DNA of 64,000 nt from Archilochus colubris. Its lineage: Eukaryota > Chordata > Aves > Apodiformes > Trochilidae. The stretch spans positions 496,001-560,000 of the forward strand of contig CM041090.1 of NCBI GenBank assembly GCA_023079485.1, in the 5' to 3' direction. The notes beneath the pieces were generated by a model, which had not been told where the DNA came from, did no database searches, and worked only from the letters and a program-made list of their open reading frames with translations. Of this stretch, positions 40,170 to 52,680 are shown one piece after another (positions within the stretch are counted from its first letter, which is position 1; each line of letters begins with the position of its first letter). Position numbers and translations under genes: made by a program.

Positions 40170-41060
40170 TGAGAGAGGCGACTGGCAGCGTATGTGTGAG
40201 GGGAGGGGTGGAATCTCTCGGCGTCCTTCTCGGCAGAGCGGAGCGCTGCTTCCAGCAGACGCAACACCCCGTGGCACCGAAGCACGGAGCCGGTCCGGAG
40301 CGGGGGCACCGATGTCCCTGGGCGGTTCGGGCTCGGAGGAGCCCCGGGCTCTGTCCGCGGTTCTGAGCCTCGTCCCGCCGCTGTCCGCGGTGCCGAACCT
40401 CCTCCTTCCGCGGGCGCGGTGCTGGAGCTCGGCCCGCGCTCAGGCGCTGCGGGGAGGGCTCTCGGCCCCAGGCAGGACATGGAGAAGAGGCTGTGCTAGA
40501 GGGGTTCCAGCACGGGGCTCGGAGGTATGAGGACGAAGAGGAAGGGGCCGGCTGCCCCCGCGGCAGAGGGGGGATGCTGCGACCCTCATCCTGCGCGCAA
40601 AGCCGGCGTTGGCGCCCAAGTTATGGGGCAGCTGGCCGCGGCAGATAGCGCGGGTTACCCGGCACCGGTCCGGAGGGAGGAAAACGCCGAGTGAGCGATG
40701 CTTCCAGGCACGGTGCGGGACCTCGGGCTGGCCACCCCCAGCTATGCGTGCTCCACTCTCCGCCAGAGTCTGTCCTTATTTCGGGATCAGCTCGTCCCGA
40801 GCTGGGCAGCCCCTGCTGACTGACAGCCGGGGAGAATACCCCGTCCTCTGCTGGCTGGATGCATCTCTGCGGGGCACACGGTGGAAGGCGGGGAAAGGAC
40901 GGAGCGATTGGGCAGGGCGAGTAGTTCCACTTCTGGCAGCGGCAGGATCTGGAGTTTCTTCTGTCCTGGAGCTACTTTACACTCGTGTTATACCCGGGCA
41001 GATCGGCGATGTCTTGCCAGCAAACGATCCCTTCCAACATGAATGCGAGACTCGATTATA
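40170..41060 (-). promoter_or_regulatory. CpG island, probable DESI2-like promoter
   Basis: This is the only long CpG-dense, GC-rich stretch in the window, with many CG dinucleotides between about 40200 and 41060 and GC-box-like GGGCGG near 40320. The ATG at 39779 lies about 400 bp downstream on the minus strand, so the island fits a TATA-less promoter plus 5' UTR for the DESI2-like gene. The gap to the ATG means either a long 5' UTR or a non-coding first exon. Plus-strand promoter activity cannot be excluded. The long open frames across the island on both strands are explained by scarce stop codons in GC-rich DNA. Confidence 0.7.
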
Positions 41061-42884
41061 AAATCCACTGCGGTAAATTCATCTTCCTTTTGCTCCTCCT
41101 CTCTCTTTAAAGGGAGAGCAGGATCTGTGATAGTGCTGAAAGGGTGCAGCTGAGAGGGGGGGAGAAGGGAAGTCCTGCACCCAGAGATTTGCAATGGTAT
41201 GGGAATTAACCACGCTGACCTTATACCTTCAGGCACTGCATACACTTTCTGGAGCAGCAGGGAAAAAAAAAAATAAATAAATCAGGGATGACATCATCTG
41301 AGTTAGAGGCGTTTCTGAGGCTTTCTGCCAGCTCGCAGCCAACCAGATCTGAAGTAAAATTGCACAGAGCCTGTTACATCAGCAAAGCCCAGCATGCTCC
41401 AGCCCTTCCTGATACTGTCTTCAGCTGCCTGGGAACTACCCTGTCTGGGAGAAGGGAGAAGGAAGAGAAGACCACAGAGGTGCAGCCTCATAAATTGTTA
41501 TACAGCATGCAGGAGGATGTTTGGTCAGTGCAGGATTAAAGAAAAGTGAGTTCATATCCTGTATAGCCAAATGTCAGCCTGACAGTCAGACATAAAACTT
41601 GTCTTAAAGCCAGTGCAAAAAGAGACCCAGTACTGCTTTGCCCTGACCATATGCATCTGCATTTTGAAAGAGGAAAGCAGGGACTCCAGCACAGTGCTGT
41701 CACCCAGGCTAGTCATTCCATGGGTGGGCAAGGCAATTCCACAGACACAGCCCAGGGGCTGGGCCAGCACTGCAAACACCTCCCAGCCCTCCAACTCACC
41801 AACTCCAGCTTCCCCCATAGATGCCATTACCCATCTTACAGCATCAGCCTGGTTCCTCAGGAGCAGTTTGTGCAGGTGGGAAAAGGTGCCTCCTTCTCCC
41901 CCTGTCATCTCAGAGCCCAGAGACTGCTCAGATGATAGACTGGAGCCTCCATCAGAATTTTAAAAACTGAAGCAATGAAAAGCTCTCTCCACAAGGAGCT
42001 AAGCAACATCACTCCTGCCTTTACTTGTAAAACAACCTCCTACTGAATACCACAGGCCAACTACATTTAAGACCTAAAATACCCACACATTTTTTCCCAT
42101 CCATTGTGCTGCTCCATTCACATTTAAGCAGCCCAGTTGTCTCAGATTCTTCACATTCCTAGCAGCTTCTTCAGAGGTACTCACATATTTGAATTTAACC
42201 ATGGTTATCCACACTGTTCATGGCATAAGTTAGAGTGCATCTTCAAGAATCACTGTCTAAAGCAAATAATGTGCTCTTACATGTATTCCTATATTAAGAA
42301 AGAAGTTAAGTGAAAAGGGTTAAAAGGGAAATAATGCCACCATCCAATGTGAACTTGAAAAATAAGAATCAGGTAAAACCTTCAGTAATTACCTGGTACA
42401 CTGACTTAGGCAGTTTCTGAGAGCTTGAGCCACCTCCTACAGGTCCCAGTCAAAAAGAGTGGAAACTGGGCACTGTAAACAAGGCTGTGACATTCCAATG
42501 AGGACAAGAATAAAAGAACAGCAGTTCAAGAGCAAACTAATGGATGTATTAGAGATGATGGTTGTATCTGAGGGTCTGTCTACCTGTGTTGCTATTCAGG
42601 AATTCTAGTTTAAATTAACACCTTTCCTTAATTTACCTTTATGCATTTTCAAAGGCTTCTTAGCAAGCCAGTAGACAATGGGGCTTCCAAGCACTTGCAC
42701 AGAGGGCTGTCCAGTTTAAACTTCAAGTCTCATAATGGTCTTGTGTCCACATCAGGCACAGCACCTCTGGCTGTCCATTCTACTTCTCGACATCTTGTCA
42801 GTTTGGATTGTCTAGAGTGCTTTTGCCCATGTCAAGCTGCCATTATTATCCCATTCTGATTACACTAGCCAAGACTGTGGCGGT

Positions 42885-42963
42885 AGCTGATCAAGGGTTG
42901 GACTCGATGATCTCTGAGGTCCCTTCCAACCCAGCCTATTCTATGATTCTGTGATTCTATGAC
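42885..42963 (+). mobile_element. CR1 LINE 3' tail
   Basis: A very short copy contains GATCAAGGGTTGGACTCGAT, GAGGTCCCTTCCAACCCAGC and the tandem tail ATTCTATGATTCTGTGATTC. It closely resembles the end of the copy at 52247, so the two probably come from the same CR1 subfamily. Confidence 0.93.
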
Positions 42964-45900
42964 TATTTAAAGGAAGCATAAAATGGCCTTCTAAAAAATA
43001 GAGAGTATTTTTTTCAAGTCACTGGGAACAGTGGAGAGAGTATAAAGAGATCTGCATTGTCCTTCCTCCATCTACAATAAATAATCTGGGTAGGTGCTGG
43101 AGCACTTACTCCACGAATGTCACAGCATTTTGATTCAGAGTGTTCTCACTTCCACCTGAAGGAGCTGACTGGTTCTGGTCTGACTTAAGTATGGTATACA
43201 AGAAAAAGGGGGAAGAGAAAACCAGCACAGCATGCCAGCAATGGCAGAGGGCTTGTGCTTTGCACTGTGTAAAGCAATATATGAAGTATTTTACTTCAGA
43301 TTGCACCATGAAGGAAAGAACAATAGCCACATGGGATTATTTCAACCATTTTATCCGAGACTGTGTGGATCTGTAGATGAAAGTGAGGAGCATGTTAGTG
43401 GCTGGGGGAAAGAAAGTTAACATTTACACTGAATTCCTCATGAAGTAACTCTTGACTTTGCATTTTGTCTCCCTTCTCATTGCAGCTATACCTCCCAAAT
43501 TTTGATCAGTAGGTTGCTTGTCAGGAAACAATGAAGATTGACAGCTCCTGAAGGGATGGGGACCTGAGTGCAATAATATAGCTACCAGAGCAAGTTCTGT
43601 CCCACAGCCCCTGGTCCAGGTGGACAGGGCAGGCCTGAAGATGGCCACCACCTCCAGCCAAGAGTCCAGATGATCAAGCAAGCTCATAGGGGTAAGATAT
43701 GTCCAAATTCAAGCCAGAAGGTCAGGCCATGCATCTGGCCCAGAAGGGCAGAAGTGAAGATCAGCATCCTACCATGTCACTGTGCTCCTGGAGAATCCCC
43801 AGGGGAGCACAGGACTCTGATCACCTCTGTTTCCATACAGCAACACTGTCATCTGGTAGCCAAGCAACCTACACAGAGACTTTCCACGTGGAAACTAGGA
43901 TTAAACTGCTGAACACTCATGTTCATTCTGATGCTAAGGATTAGGCAAGCAGCTATGGTTGTTGTTGTTATTACAGATTCATAGAACACACAATAATGGT
44001 TCAAAAGCAGCCAATGCATCCTGTTAAAAGCAGTAATACACAGGAACAGCAATTTGTGTTGTATAGCTGAGGAGGCTTAGCTTCAGAGGGTCTTCCCTTC
44101 AGCAGCACTTTCAGATTAGTTATCTGCATTATTTTATAACAATATTTAGAAGCTGCAGGGGAAAGCAGGGCCACATTTTATTGGGCACTATGTGAACACA
44201 CAGGAGGCAACTGCACCTACTCAGTGAGAGGTGGTAATTTAATGAGATGGTACAAGTGGATGGCAACAGAAAAGAGACATCATCAGTCTGTGTCAGAGAG
44301 GGATGGGGAAGCAAAGTGAGCAGACTTGAACCAAACAGAGAAGCTGCTGTACAGTCAGGACCAAAAAGAACTGAAACAAGGTGCTGTATTTGTAAAGAAG
44401 GAGATAGGAACTGACATCATAAGCTGCCATCCAAAAAGTCAGATGTTACTTAACCCTGGATGTGTCTAAGCTGTCTCCCTCTTGGACCAGGATATTCTTT
44501 GCCCCCCGTGCTGAGCATGCCCAAAACCAACTCAAGGCACTGTGGTCCTTCACTCCTGTTGCACTCTGGCAGAGACCTAGAAAATGAGTGTATTCATCAT
44601 AGCTGCATTCCTGTTACTCTAGAAAAGTTATCCAAGCTAGTGCTATGGGATATTCATTAAGGAGATGCAGATAAGCATCATAAGCTATCCACAGAATTTA
44701 GGTATCCCTTATTCTATACCTAAGCCTCTCGGTGCAGTCCTTTCATAGAACCTGAGCATAAAGGAAATCAAGAAATCACAGAAATACTGAGAGGTGTTTC
44801 AAAACTAGTCCAAATTTTTAACTTTTCCATTGAGTTGTTTGTTTGGTTTTGGGTTTTTTTAATTATTATTATTGTATGCAGAAAGTAGGGTAAAACACAA
44901 CTTGCAAGCTAGTCTTACAGCTAAGTAATGGTGGTTAGTAACTACAAGTGCTCCTCTGTCTTTGCTGGGCTTGTATTAATTTCTTTACAAACCACTATGG
45001 TTGGTTAATTGGTTATTGTTTCGTCTTTCAGAACACTAAATCATAATTCCCTTTCTTATTTTAATTTCTGTAGGCTCATCTGGGATAATTAGCCAGCTGA
45101 TACAACAGCATGCTGTGATTCTCAGGGGCTACCATAGCATAGAGACAAAAGAAACCTTTTACCTCCAGAATAATACACTGAAAGCCACGTTTGAGGGCAA
45201 GTATATCCACAAGTGCCTTCTCCTAGGCTCAAGACAAGTATGCTCCACTGACCAGCACCACCTGTAGGTGCCTCCAGGCTTTAGTTGGTTCACTTTTTGA
45301 CTAGTTTTAACCCCTACACCTTGAAAATATCTGTTAATTTTAAATGAGTGCAATCTCGACCTGTCCTTGCCTAAGCAAGGACACTAACTCTTTAATTCTC
45401 TTGGAGTGCCTCATCCCTTGTAAGGTTAGACACAGAGAATGGAACACCCATTCCCTCAAAAAAACAGGAGAGTACGGTAGACCCCTAAGTCAATTAATGA
45501 CTTAATGAACGTGGATAGTATTTTACAGCTTTACCAGGCTTAATGCTGGGCTTTGTTTAACTTGATATACTTGATATAACTTGATGTACTCTGTAAGGCA
45601 TACCCAGGGGCTCCAACAAGCTTTGCAAGAAATCTGTCTGAGCAAACAGGCTGTGGCTAACCATCAGGCATCTGTAAGCTACTCAGCTGATTCTTTATTT
45701 AGTCAAACCAAAACCCACTGCAGTACCTTCTCAAACAATAGCCATTGTTCATGTATTAAAAGATCATAAAGCAGTAAAGGAATGCCTGTTTATAAAGAGG
45801 AAAGTCCAGCAGGCTTTGGACATGGGACTCAATAGACATTTTTTATTCCCTTTTCACCCCTGTCACCCCCAGATTTGCATAAGCCTGCTGTGGTACAATG

Positions 45901-46264
45901 TCATCATGTGGCCACCAATGTTTTTGAATATTTCTATAATGTAAACTGAAACCCATATCAAACAAAACCAGTAGTGGTGTCCCAATGCCACCCACATTCA
46001 TTGAGCTTAGTCTGATATCTTACGTGGTAATGACAAACTAATTGAAAGAGGTCACTGCACAGAGGCAGCCCATGGCACTGCATGTTCTCCATTTTCTGCC
46101 TATTTTTGTTCACATCATGAGTGTCCCCAGGTTAAGTCACCACTTGCAGTCTTTCACAAGGAACCTATGTGCTAAATTCTTTAGAGTCTAAATGCAGGGA
46201 GATTCTGGTGAACGGTACCAAAACTAAAAACTGTGTGTTTGTTTCTACTGATCTACAGAAAACC

Positions 46265-46290
46265 AAAAATACAAACCAATTTGTATTTTT
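46265..46290. repeat. Perfect 11 bp inverted repeat (hairpin)
   Basis: AAAAATACAAA and TTTGTATTTTT are separated by CCAA. Further partial copies (AATACAAATACAG, AATTGTATTT) follow to about 46322, so the local sequence grew by repeat copying. Confidence 0.9.
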
Positions 46291-48158
46291 GTAAATACAA
46301 ATACAGAAAACCAATTGTATTTAACCAGGGTTAAACACAATTGTTATTTAGGAAGGCAGAAGCTATTACAGATTTCTTCGAAGTGTATTGGTCAGAAGCA
46401 GATTATTTGAATGTATGTTCTCCATCACTTACTACTAATCCTGCAACACAGAAGTCAGATCAACATCCCAACAGAAAAAAAAATGTGAACCTAGCTAGCC
46501 AAAGAGTGAGGAAAAATCCAATTTTGTCTTGCAACAGTGATGGAGAAGGTTAAACTGACAGGGCAGAAAGGTTTGGAGAGGCACAGGGGTTCCTGTGAAG
46601 TTGGTGGAGTTCATGGTTGTAAAGTCTTGTTTCTTACTAACCTCCTGCATCCAACCTAACTTTAGGATGCTCTTCCCACCTTGCAGTCCTCACGTCTCAA
46701 CTTCTTCCCTCTAGTTATGTGAGCGTGGCTCCCCAGGAGACACAGCTGATCAGTCATCCTGGGGCAGTCACTCTCCAAACCAAAGCACTGACTTCCTCTC
46801 AGCAATGAGGAATCAGGGAACAAGGAGGTACAGGACAGCAGCAGCCCTGGCTCCCCAGGGCATGCACTGGTTTCCCTTTCCCAGGACTGTTTTTCCCTCC
46901 AGCAGGCTGTCGTGGGACCTTTCTGGGGACAGAAGCCACTTCTAGCTGACTCCTCCATGTGGCAGAGACACTAACCTCAGCGTGCCAGCAGAACTCCAGT
47001 TGCTGCCTTCATTTCCCCACATACTTTTAACTCGTGAATGCTCTGAAATGTCACAAAGCACCACTAGTATGTCACTAACTGCTCCAGGCTCACCACAGAG
47101 ATGGGAACTCCTGACAGCACTACTATCAATAGTCTCTGATTCACTTTGAGATGAATCAGACTGTTAAAATATTTAATAGTCATGCACCAGCTCGGCTGCT
47201 TCCTTACCAAGCTCAGACCTTACAAAAAATGAGTAATAACTTGCACTGAGCAAGGAACTAACATTTTGAAGAAAAATAATAAAATAATCTCTATTTCTCC
47301 CGTTTTTCTGCCCTCGCTGGCTAATACCAAGGCAACAATCATCAGCATGCAGAAGAAAATCTTCTATTGAGATTGAATTATTGTGTCTTTAAACAAAAGG
47401 GGGAAAAGGTCATTACACTAATGTTTTTCAAGTTGTTTTCATCTAAAATAAGCACACTATGCCTCCTTCTCTCGAAAGGATGAGGAGGCTAGGTGGCACT
47501 GCAGGCTAGTGGACTAGCTTATTATTACAGGAATTAATTAAGGGAATTTGGTGATCTTACAGCAAGCAATATAAATTTCTTCAGCCCTCAGTCAGTGAAA
47601 AATTGAAGGCAATAGGCCTAAGTATGTAATTCTGCAAGTTCAGTCAATAGGAAACAGGAGCCCACTTTTCCTGAAGTACTGCTTGTCCTCATAACTTTGC
47701 TTGAAGTGATGAAGTTAGCATATAAAAGTGTCAGTATTGCTTCAGACATACATCAGAGTTGGCCTGTTCTGCCAGTTTCTCACTGCAGGTGTTCTGAGCA
47801 CTACAGCACACATACTCCCACCTACAGCCATAGCCTAGCCTAGTGGAGACTGAAATCTGCTCCTTTGTGGTTAAAGCTCTGAAATAAAATTACAGATCAA
47901 TTAATCAAATAGCATATTTCATCTTCCTGTGTTGCTTATTCTACCTGAGCAGTTTGCAGACCTATCTCTGTTCCTAAAAACAGTATCAGTAAAGGTGTTA
48001 TGCAGGTACAGTCCTGGTGTCTCAAAAATATATTTATAGCATCTTTTTTCCACTAACAAAGCAAAAACCCATAACAGGCTTGCTCCTCCCAATGAACTCC
48101 ATGCCTTGCTCTATCAGAATGACTCCTGACACCTTCTATCTCAGTCTCATGCCTTTAA

Positions 48159-48183
48159 CACACACATACACACACAGACACAC
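48159..48183. repeat. Imperfect (CA)n microsatellite
   Basis: Interrupted CA repeat (CACACACATACACACACAGA and on) in intergenic DNA. Confidence 0.93.
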
Positions 48184-48650
48184 CTGGATCACTGGTGCTC
48201 TGCATTTTCAGCAGTACCAGACAGAATGCTTTACCCTTCCTTGCTCAGGCCCCATCTCAGAGTGTACGATCTGCCCATTGCTCCCATGAAAAAAAATACA
48301 GTGTCTGCCCTGCTCTCACCTGCATATTTGCACAGCAGTAATCACAGCCACCTTCTGTAACAATAGTTCTCATGCATAAAAGAGCTGCAGGGAAGGATAT
48401 TCAGCTCTGAACGAAGGTGAAGATGTTATTTGAAGGATGGACTTTTCTACAGTAAAAGCTCCTGCATGGTTATTAATCAGAAAATTACTCCTTATTGGAA
48501 AGCAGCATAGAGCCTTAGAAGTACTCTTAACAGAGGCAAAGTACAAAACCCAGCAGCTGGGAGGACAACAACAGATTGAGGTAGCAACATTTTCCAGCTT
48601 CTCAAATTTTATACTCCTACAGCATTATTTTTCTTCCCTGCTTTATGACT

Positions 48651-48722
48651 CTGCCCATGCAGGGGTGTTGGAACTAGAGGATCTTTAAGATCTCTTCCAA
48701 CACATTCTATGAGTCTATGACT
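48651..48722 (+). mobile_element. CR1 LINE 3' tail
   Basis: A short, older tail reads GGTGTTGGAACTAGAGGATC, then TCTTCCAACACATTCTATGA and GTCTATGACT. Only about 70 bp are recognisable. Confidence 0.8.
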
Positions 48723-49850
48723 TACATTTTGATTGTCATGTGTGAAATGTAGGATTATGGCATGTCTTGCAGTGATATGAGGATTATACCTTTCCATCCA
48801 CAACTGATACTGTCTGAAGAACCTGGAGACTTAAATTATGCCATCCACTCTTTGATTTGCTCCAACAGGATAACCCTGTGATCCCTAAAGCACATCACAC
48901 CTGGTACCTTGATTGCACTTTTGTTGCAGTGACACCAGCACTCCAGATAGCAGAACTTAGTAGTATTAAAGAAACAAACTGGTTGTCCTTGTGCTAAGGC
49001 TTCAAAAATCCACCCAGACTGCACTCACGTGCTTCACCTGGGTATGGATTTACTGGAGCAGAAGGGTCTTAGCCCTCCCTCAGCCCTCTCCATTTCTCTC
49101 CAGGACACTATGAATCCCAGCTCAGCACCTCTCTTCCTTTCTATTCCCTACCAGATATGGGGAATAGCAGAAAAAGGTGACAGTGCTGTGGCAGGAGAAA
49201 AGGAGATGAGGAAAACCCTCTTTCTGCCCAAAACTTGCTGAAAAGGTAACAGGCTGATGTGTCTACCAAAGGGTCTGTAAGCAGAGGCCCAAAGTAAGAA
49301 ATAAACAGCCTCTCACATACCATCCCTGCTCCCAAATGAGCACCACTCTCCTTTCTCACCATCAGGACAGGACAATATCCTTCAGCTCTTCTATTTCCTA
49401 GTCTTACCTATTTTTCTCCCAGGTTCCTGTTGCCATAGAAGTCATCTTTGAGTCCAAGAGGAAAACTTGGCCAGGGACCTCACACGGGACAGAACTCAGC
49501 AGCTCTTCTGCAAGGAGAGAGGAGCAGCCCCTCTGCTTCTATAGTCCAGGAAGAGCCTGAAGAGGGAGATTTACAGAGAAGCTGATGGGAAAAGGGGACA
49601 GGGAGGAGAGAAGGAGGGAGCCAGCAGCTGGAAACTGACCCTTTTTGAATCCACTCTGTCAGAGCCTTGGCACTTTTTTTGTCTCAGATTTTCTGGGGTG
49701 AGGAGACACCAGGCTTAGCTTCTGGCCTGTTCCCAACCTCTCTCTTGATTTCCACTAAGAATGCTGATTAGTTCTAGTTATCTCTTATTTGATGAAGGGC
49801 AGGGAACTGATCTGGCTGCTGGCAGGATGTTTATTTTTAGATATGCTATT

Positions 49851-49869
49851 AAAAAAAAAAAAAAAAAAA
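49851..49869. repeat. Poly(A) tract
   Basis: Nineteen consecutive A residues. No retrocopy body is recognisable upstream on the plus strand. Confidence 0.95.
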
Positions 49870-52246
49870 GTGGGAAAATAATTCCATTGGGCTGCAAATC
49901 AGTTTGAGTTCAACAGGAAATCCTTGCTGATCTAGAAACCAAAACATGTCAAAGTAGCCATGGAAATGGCAACTGCTTCTGGTACTCTGACACGACTGAA
50001 AACCTCAGTGATAGCACTGCAGCAACACCACCTGGATTCTTTGTGAAGATAAAGCCTTATGGGATACATAGACCCAAATGGTGGGTCCTATATCATTTCT
50101 TGCTCACCACTAAATAAAACAGAGGAAAGTGTCTGTCGGGCACTAACAGGCCAGTGCAAACCCTCTGTTGGCTATGATGTGCCCACGTGCCAGGTGAGAA
50201 CTCTGCTGCCATAGCAGAGAGCCCTGGCTGGCAGAGACACCAGGATGGTGCCTGGGGCTCACCTCTTCAAGTGAGGAGCAACAAAGACTGCAATGAATCT
50301 GTTTACATGGAGGGGAAATCTTACTACCTGTGTGAGAAAGCAGAACCAGTTCTCCCAGTGCCAAACCAGCAGAGCTCGGCTCTGCAAGGCTGTGCTGTAA
50401 CACGAGGGCATGCTCCTGATGTGGGAAGTACTATGGAGTGACTAAGCCAAAGGGACAGCCTGAACAGGCAGAAAAGAAACAAAAGAAAAGTAATTTTAAA
50501 AGAAAACATGCAATGGGAGGACTGGCTGTGTTGAACTGAGGGCAGTGAAGGAGAAGCACCTGATTTGAATTCATCAGGCCTCCCCATCCTGCCCTTGAAT
50601 GACCACCCGCAATGTTCTGGAAGCAACTCAGAACACCTGAATTTTTCATCTATGAAAGTCTGAAAGTCACAGCTAGCAGTAAGGAGACTTTCACACAGAT
50701 ATGTGTAGGGTGTGTAACAGCACAGGAATAATCCTACCTTCCATTCCAACAAGATTTTCATCAGGGTGACTTGCCTCTCTCCCTTTTACCCATCCCATTA
50801 CTCATCACTGGCCAAAGATGAGCTTACCTCTTCTGGGACTACAATGGAAAAGGAGATGGATCATTCCCATGGAAACAAAAGAACCCACAATAGAATAAAA
50901 TCTGAATTTCCCTTGTATCAAAAAGTATAAACTGCGCTGTGTTGCCTCATCACAGCTGTAGGAATCTATGCTATGATTTGGAGACAAGAGGGGAGGCAGC
51001 ATCCAGAAAGAAAGAAGTCCAAAAGTATCATCCAGTAGAGAGCCCGAGGTTAGAGTCTGGTTCAGAACCACAACTTCTTTGTGGTACACAGCAGCAAAGC
51101 AGTGGCAGGCAATGGCTGTAGGTAGAGCAGATAAGCAAAAGGCAAGATTTGTGATAAAAAGACAGAATATGGAGCTACAGGAATCAAGGGACAGCATGAT
51201 TCATATGTGCATGGAGACCAGTGCACAACAGCACCTCTGTCCACTCAGGACTTCCAGGGGCAAACCTTTGTGTAGATGCTTACCACATCTTGAGACTATA
51301 CTTTTCCTTGATGTTTGTTCTGCTGGAACAGTTAGAGACACATATATTTCAGTAATTTAATCTTTTATGTACTCAGCAAGGTTCATACTCTACCCGATGG
51401 GATCCAATGCTTGAGGCCACCTTGGCTATCATTCACACCAACCCCATCCATCCATCACACCTGGCCCAAAGCATGGTTTCCCATAGTTTCCCTGTCTCAT
51501 TGAGTTACACAAGTTGCTCAGGTGAAGGGGCAAAATGCTTAGGGAGCATTTTCTGCTGTGTTTCTGGTGGGTACAGCATCTCCACTGGAGAGTGCTCTGC
51601 TGGCAATGCTGCGAGCTCCACACCATCTTCCATCTTCTTCCCGCCTCCCCTTTAGCTGGCCTGCAGTCACAGGGACATGGCCCAAAAAGAACAGCTCTCA
51701 CATCTGAGCAAAGTTTGCTGACTGCCACTATCCCTGCCCAGAAGGAGGTGGGGACACTGCTCCCTGCCTCTCCCTCAAAAGTCAGCACCAGGGCAGTTGG
51801 ATTTGGCTCCGGAATAAATGCTTTGTCTTGGTAGCACTGAGAAGCTACAAGAGTCCAAGAGATGTGAAAACTCTCCAGGGAGCTATTTCAGATCCTCTAG
51901 GAAAGGTTCTGCCTCTCTCAGAAAAGCCTTGGAAGGTCAGAAGATAAAAACTTTGCCTCAGATGTCCTTTGCTCAGCCTAAAAGTCTGAAAACATTTCTG
52001 TTTGCTGGGAAAAGGCCAGGCCAGACCTCTGAGCACTGACAGGAGAAACCTGCTCCCACTGAGGCAGGAAGTCAAAATCAGTGAGAACAGAGGACACAAC
52101 CACAAAGGTTTTACCTTCTGGCAACTCAGTTCTAACTCACCTCACATTGTGCCTCCAAACTGCAGAGGCAACAGATGTGTTCTGCTCATGGCTTGCTCAA
52201 AGAGAAAGGATCCACTGATCAGGCCCTCTCCCTTCGCCACTATCAA

Positions 52247-52680
52247 AGGCTGGTGAAGGGACTCAAGCACAGATCCTGTGAGGAGAGGCTGAGGGAGCTG
52301 GGGGTGTTGAGGCTGGAGAAGAGGAGGCTCAGGGGAGACCTCATCACTCTCTCCAACTCCCTGAAAGGAGGTTGGAGCCAGGGGGGGGTTGGGCTCTTTT
52401 CCCAGGCAACTCTCAGCAAGACAAGAGGGCAGGGTCTCAAGTTGTGCCAGGGGAGGTTTAGGTTGGAGAGGAGAAAGAATTTCTTTCTGGAGAGGGTGAT
52501 CAGACATTGGAATGGGCTGCCCAGGGAAGTAGTGGATTCTCCGTGTCTGGAGATATTTCCAAAGAGCCTGGATGTGGCACTCAGTGCCATGGGCTGGGAT
52601 CCACGGGGGGAGTGGATCAAGGGTTGGACTTGATGATCTCTGAGGTCCCTTCCAACCCAGCCAGTTCTATGATTCTGTGA
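52247..52680 (+). mobile_element. CR1 LINE 3' end, relatively young
   Basis: A 5'-truncated CR1 includes GAGAGGCTGAGGGAGCTGGG, AGAAGAGGAGGCTCAGGGGA, CATTGGAATGGGCTGCCCAG and the tail CCAGTTCTATGATTCTGTGA. The frame from 52175 to 52633 stays open for about 150 codons and matches the C-terminal part of CR1 ORF2, so decay is light. It is not a host gene. Confidence 0.93.

Noticed and set aside
40073..40480. 135-codon minus-strand frame in the CpG island as an N-terminal coding exon
   Set aside because: The DESI2-like start is well supported at 39779, and this frame resembles no DESI or COX16 N-terminus.
39949..40530. 193-codon plus-strand open frame across the CpG island
   Set aside because: GC-rich DNA with few stop codons gives long frames on both strands; the product is low-complexity Arg/Ser/Pro-rich and has no recognised domain.
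52175..52633. 152-codon plus-strand frame as a host gene
   Set aside because: It is the C-terminal ORF2 region of a CR1 LINE, ending in the CR1 tail.
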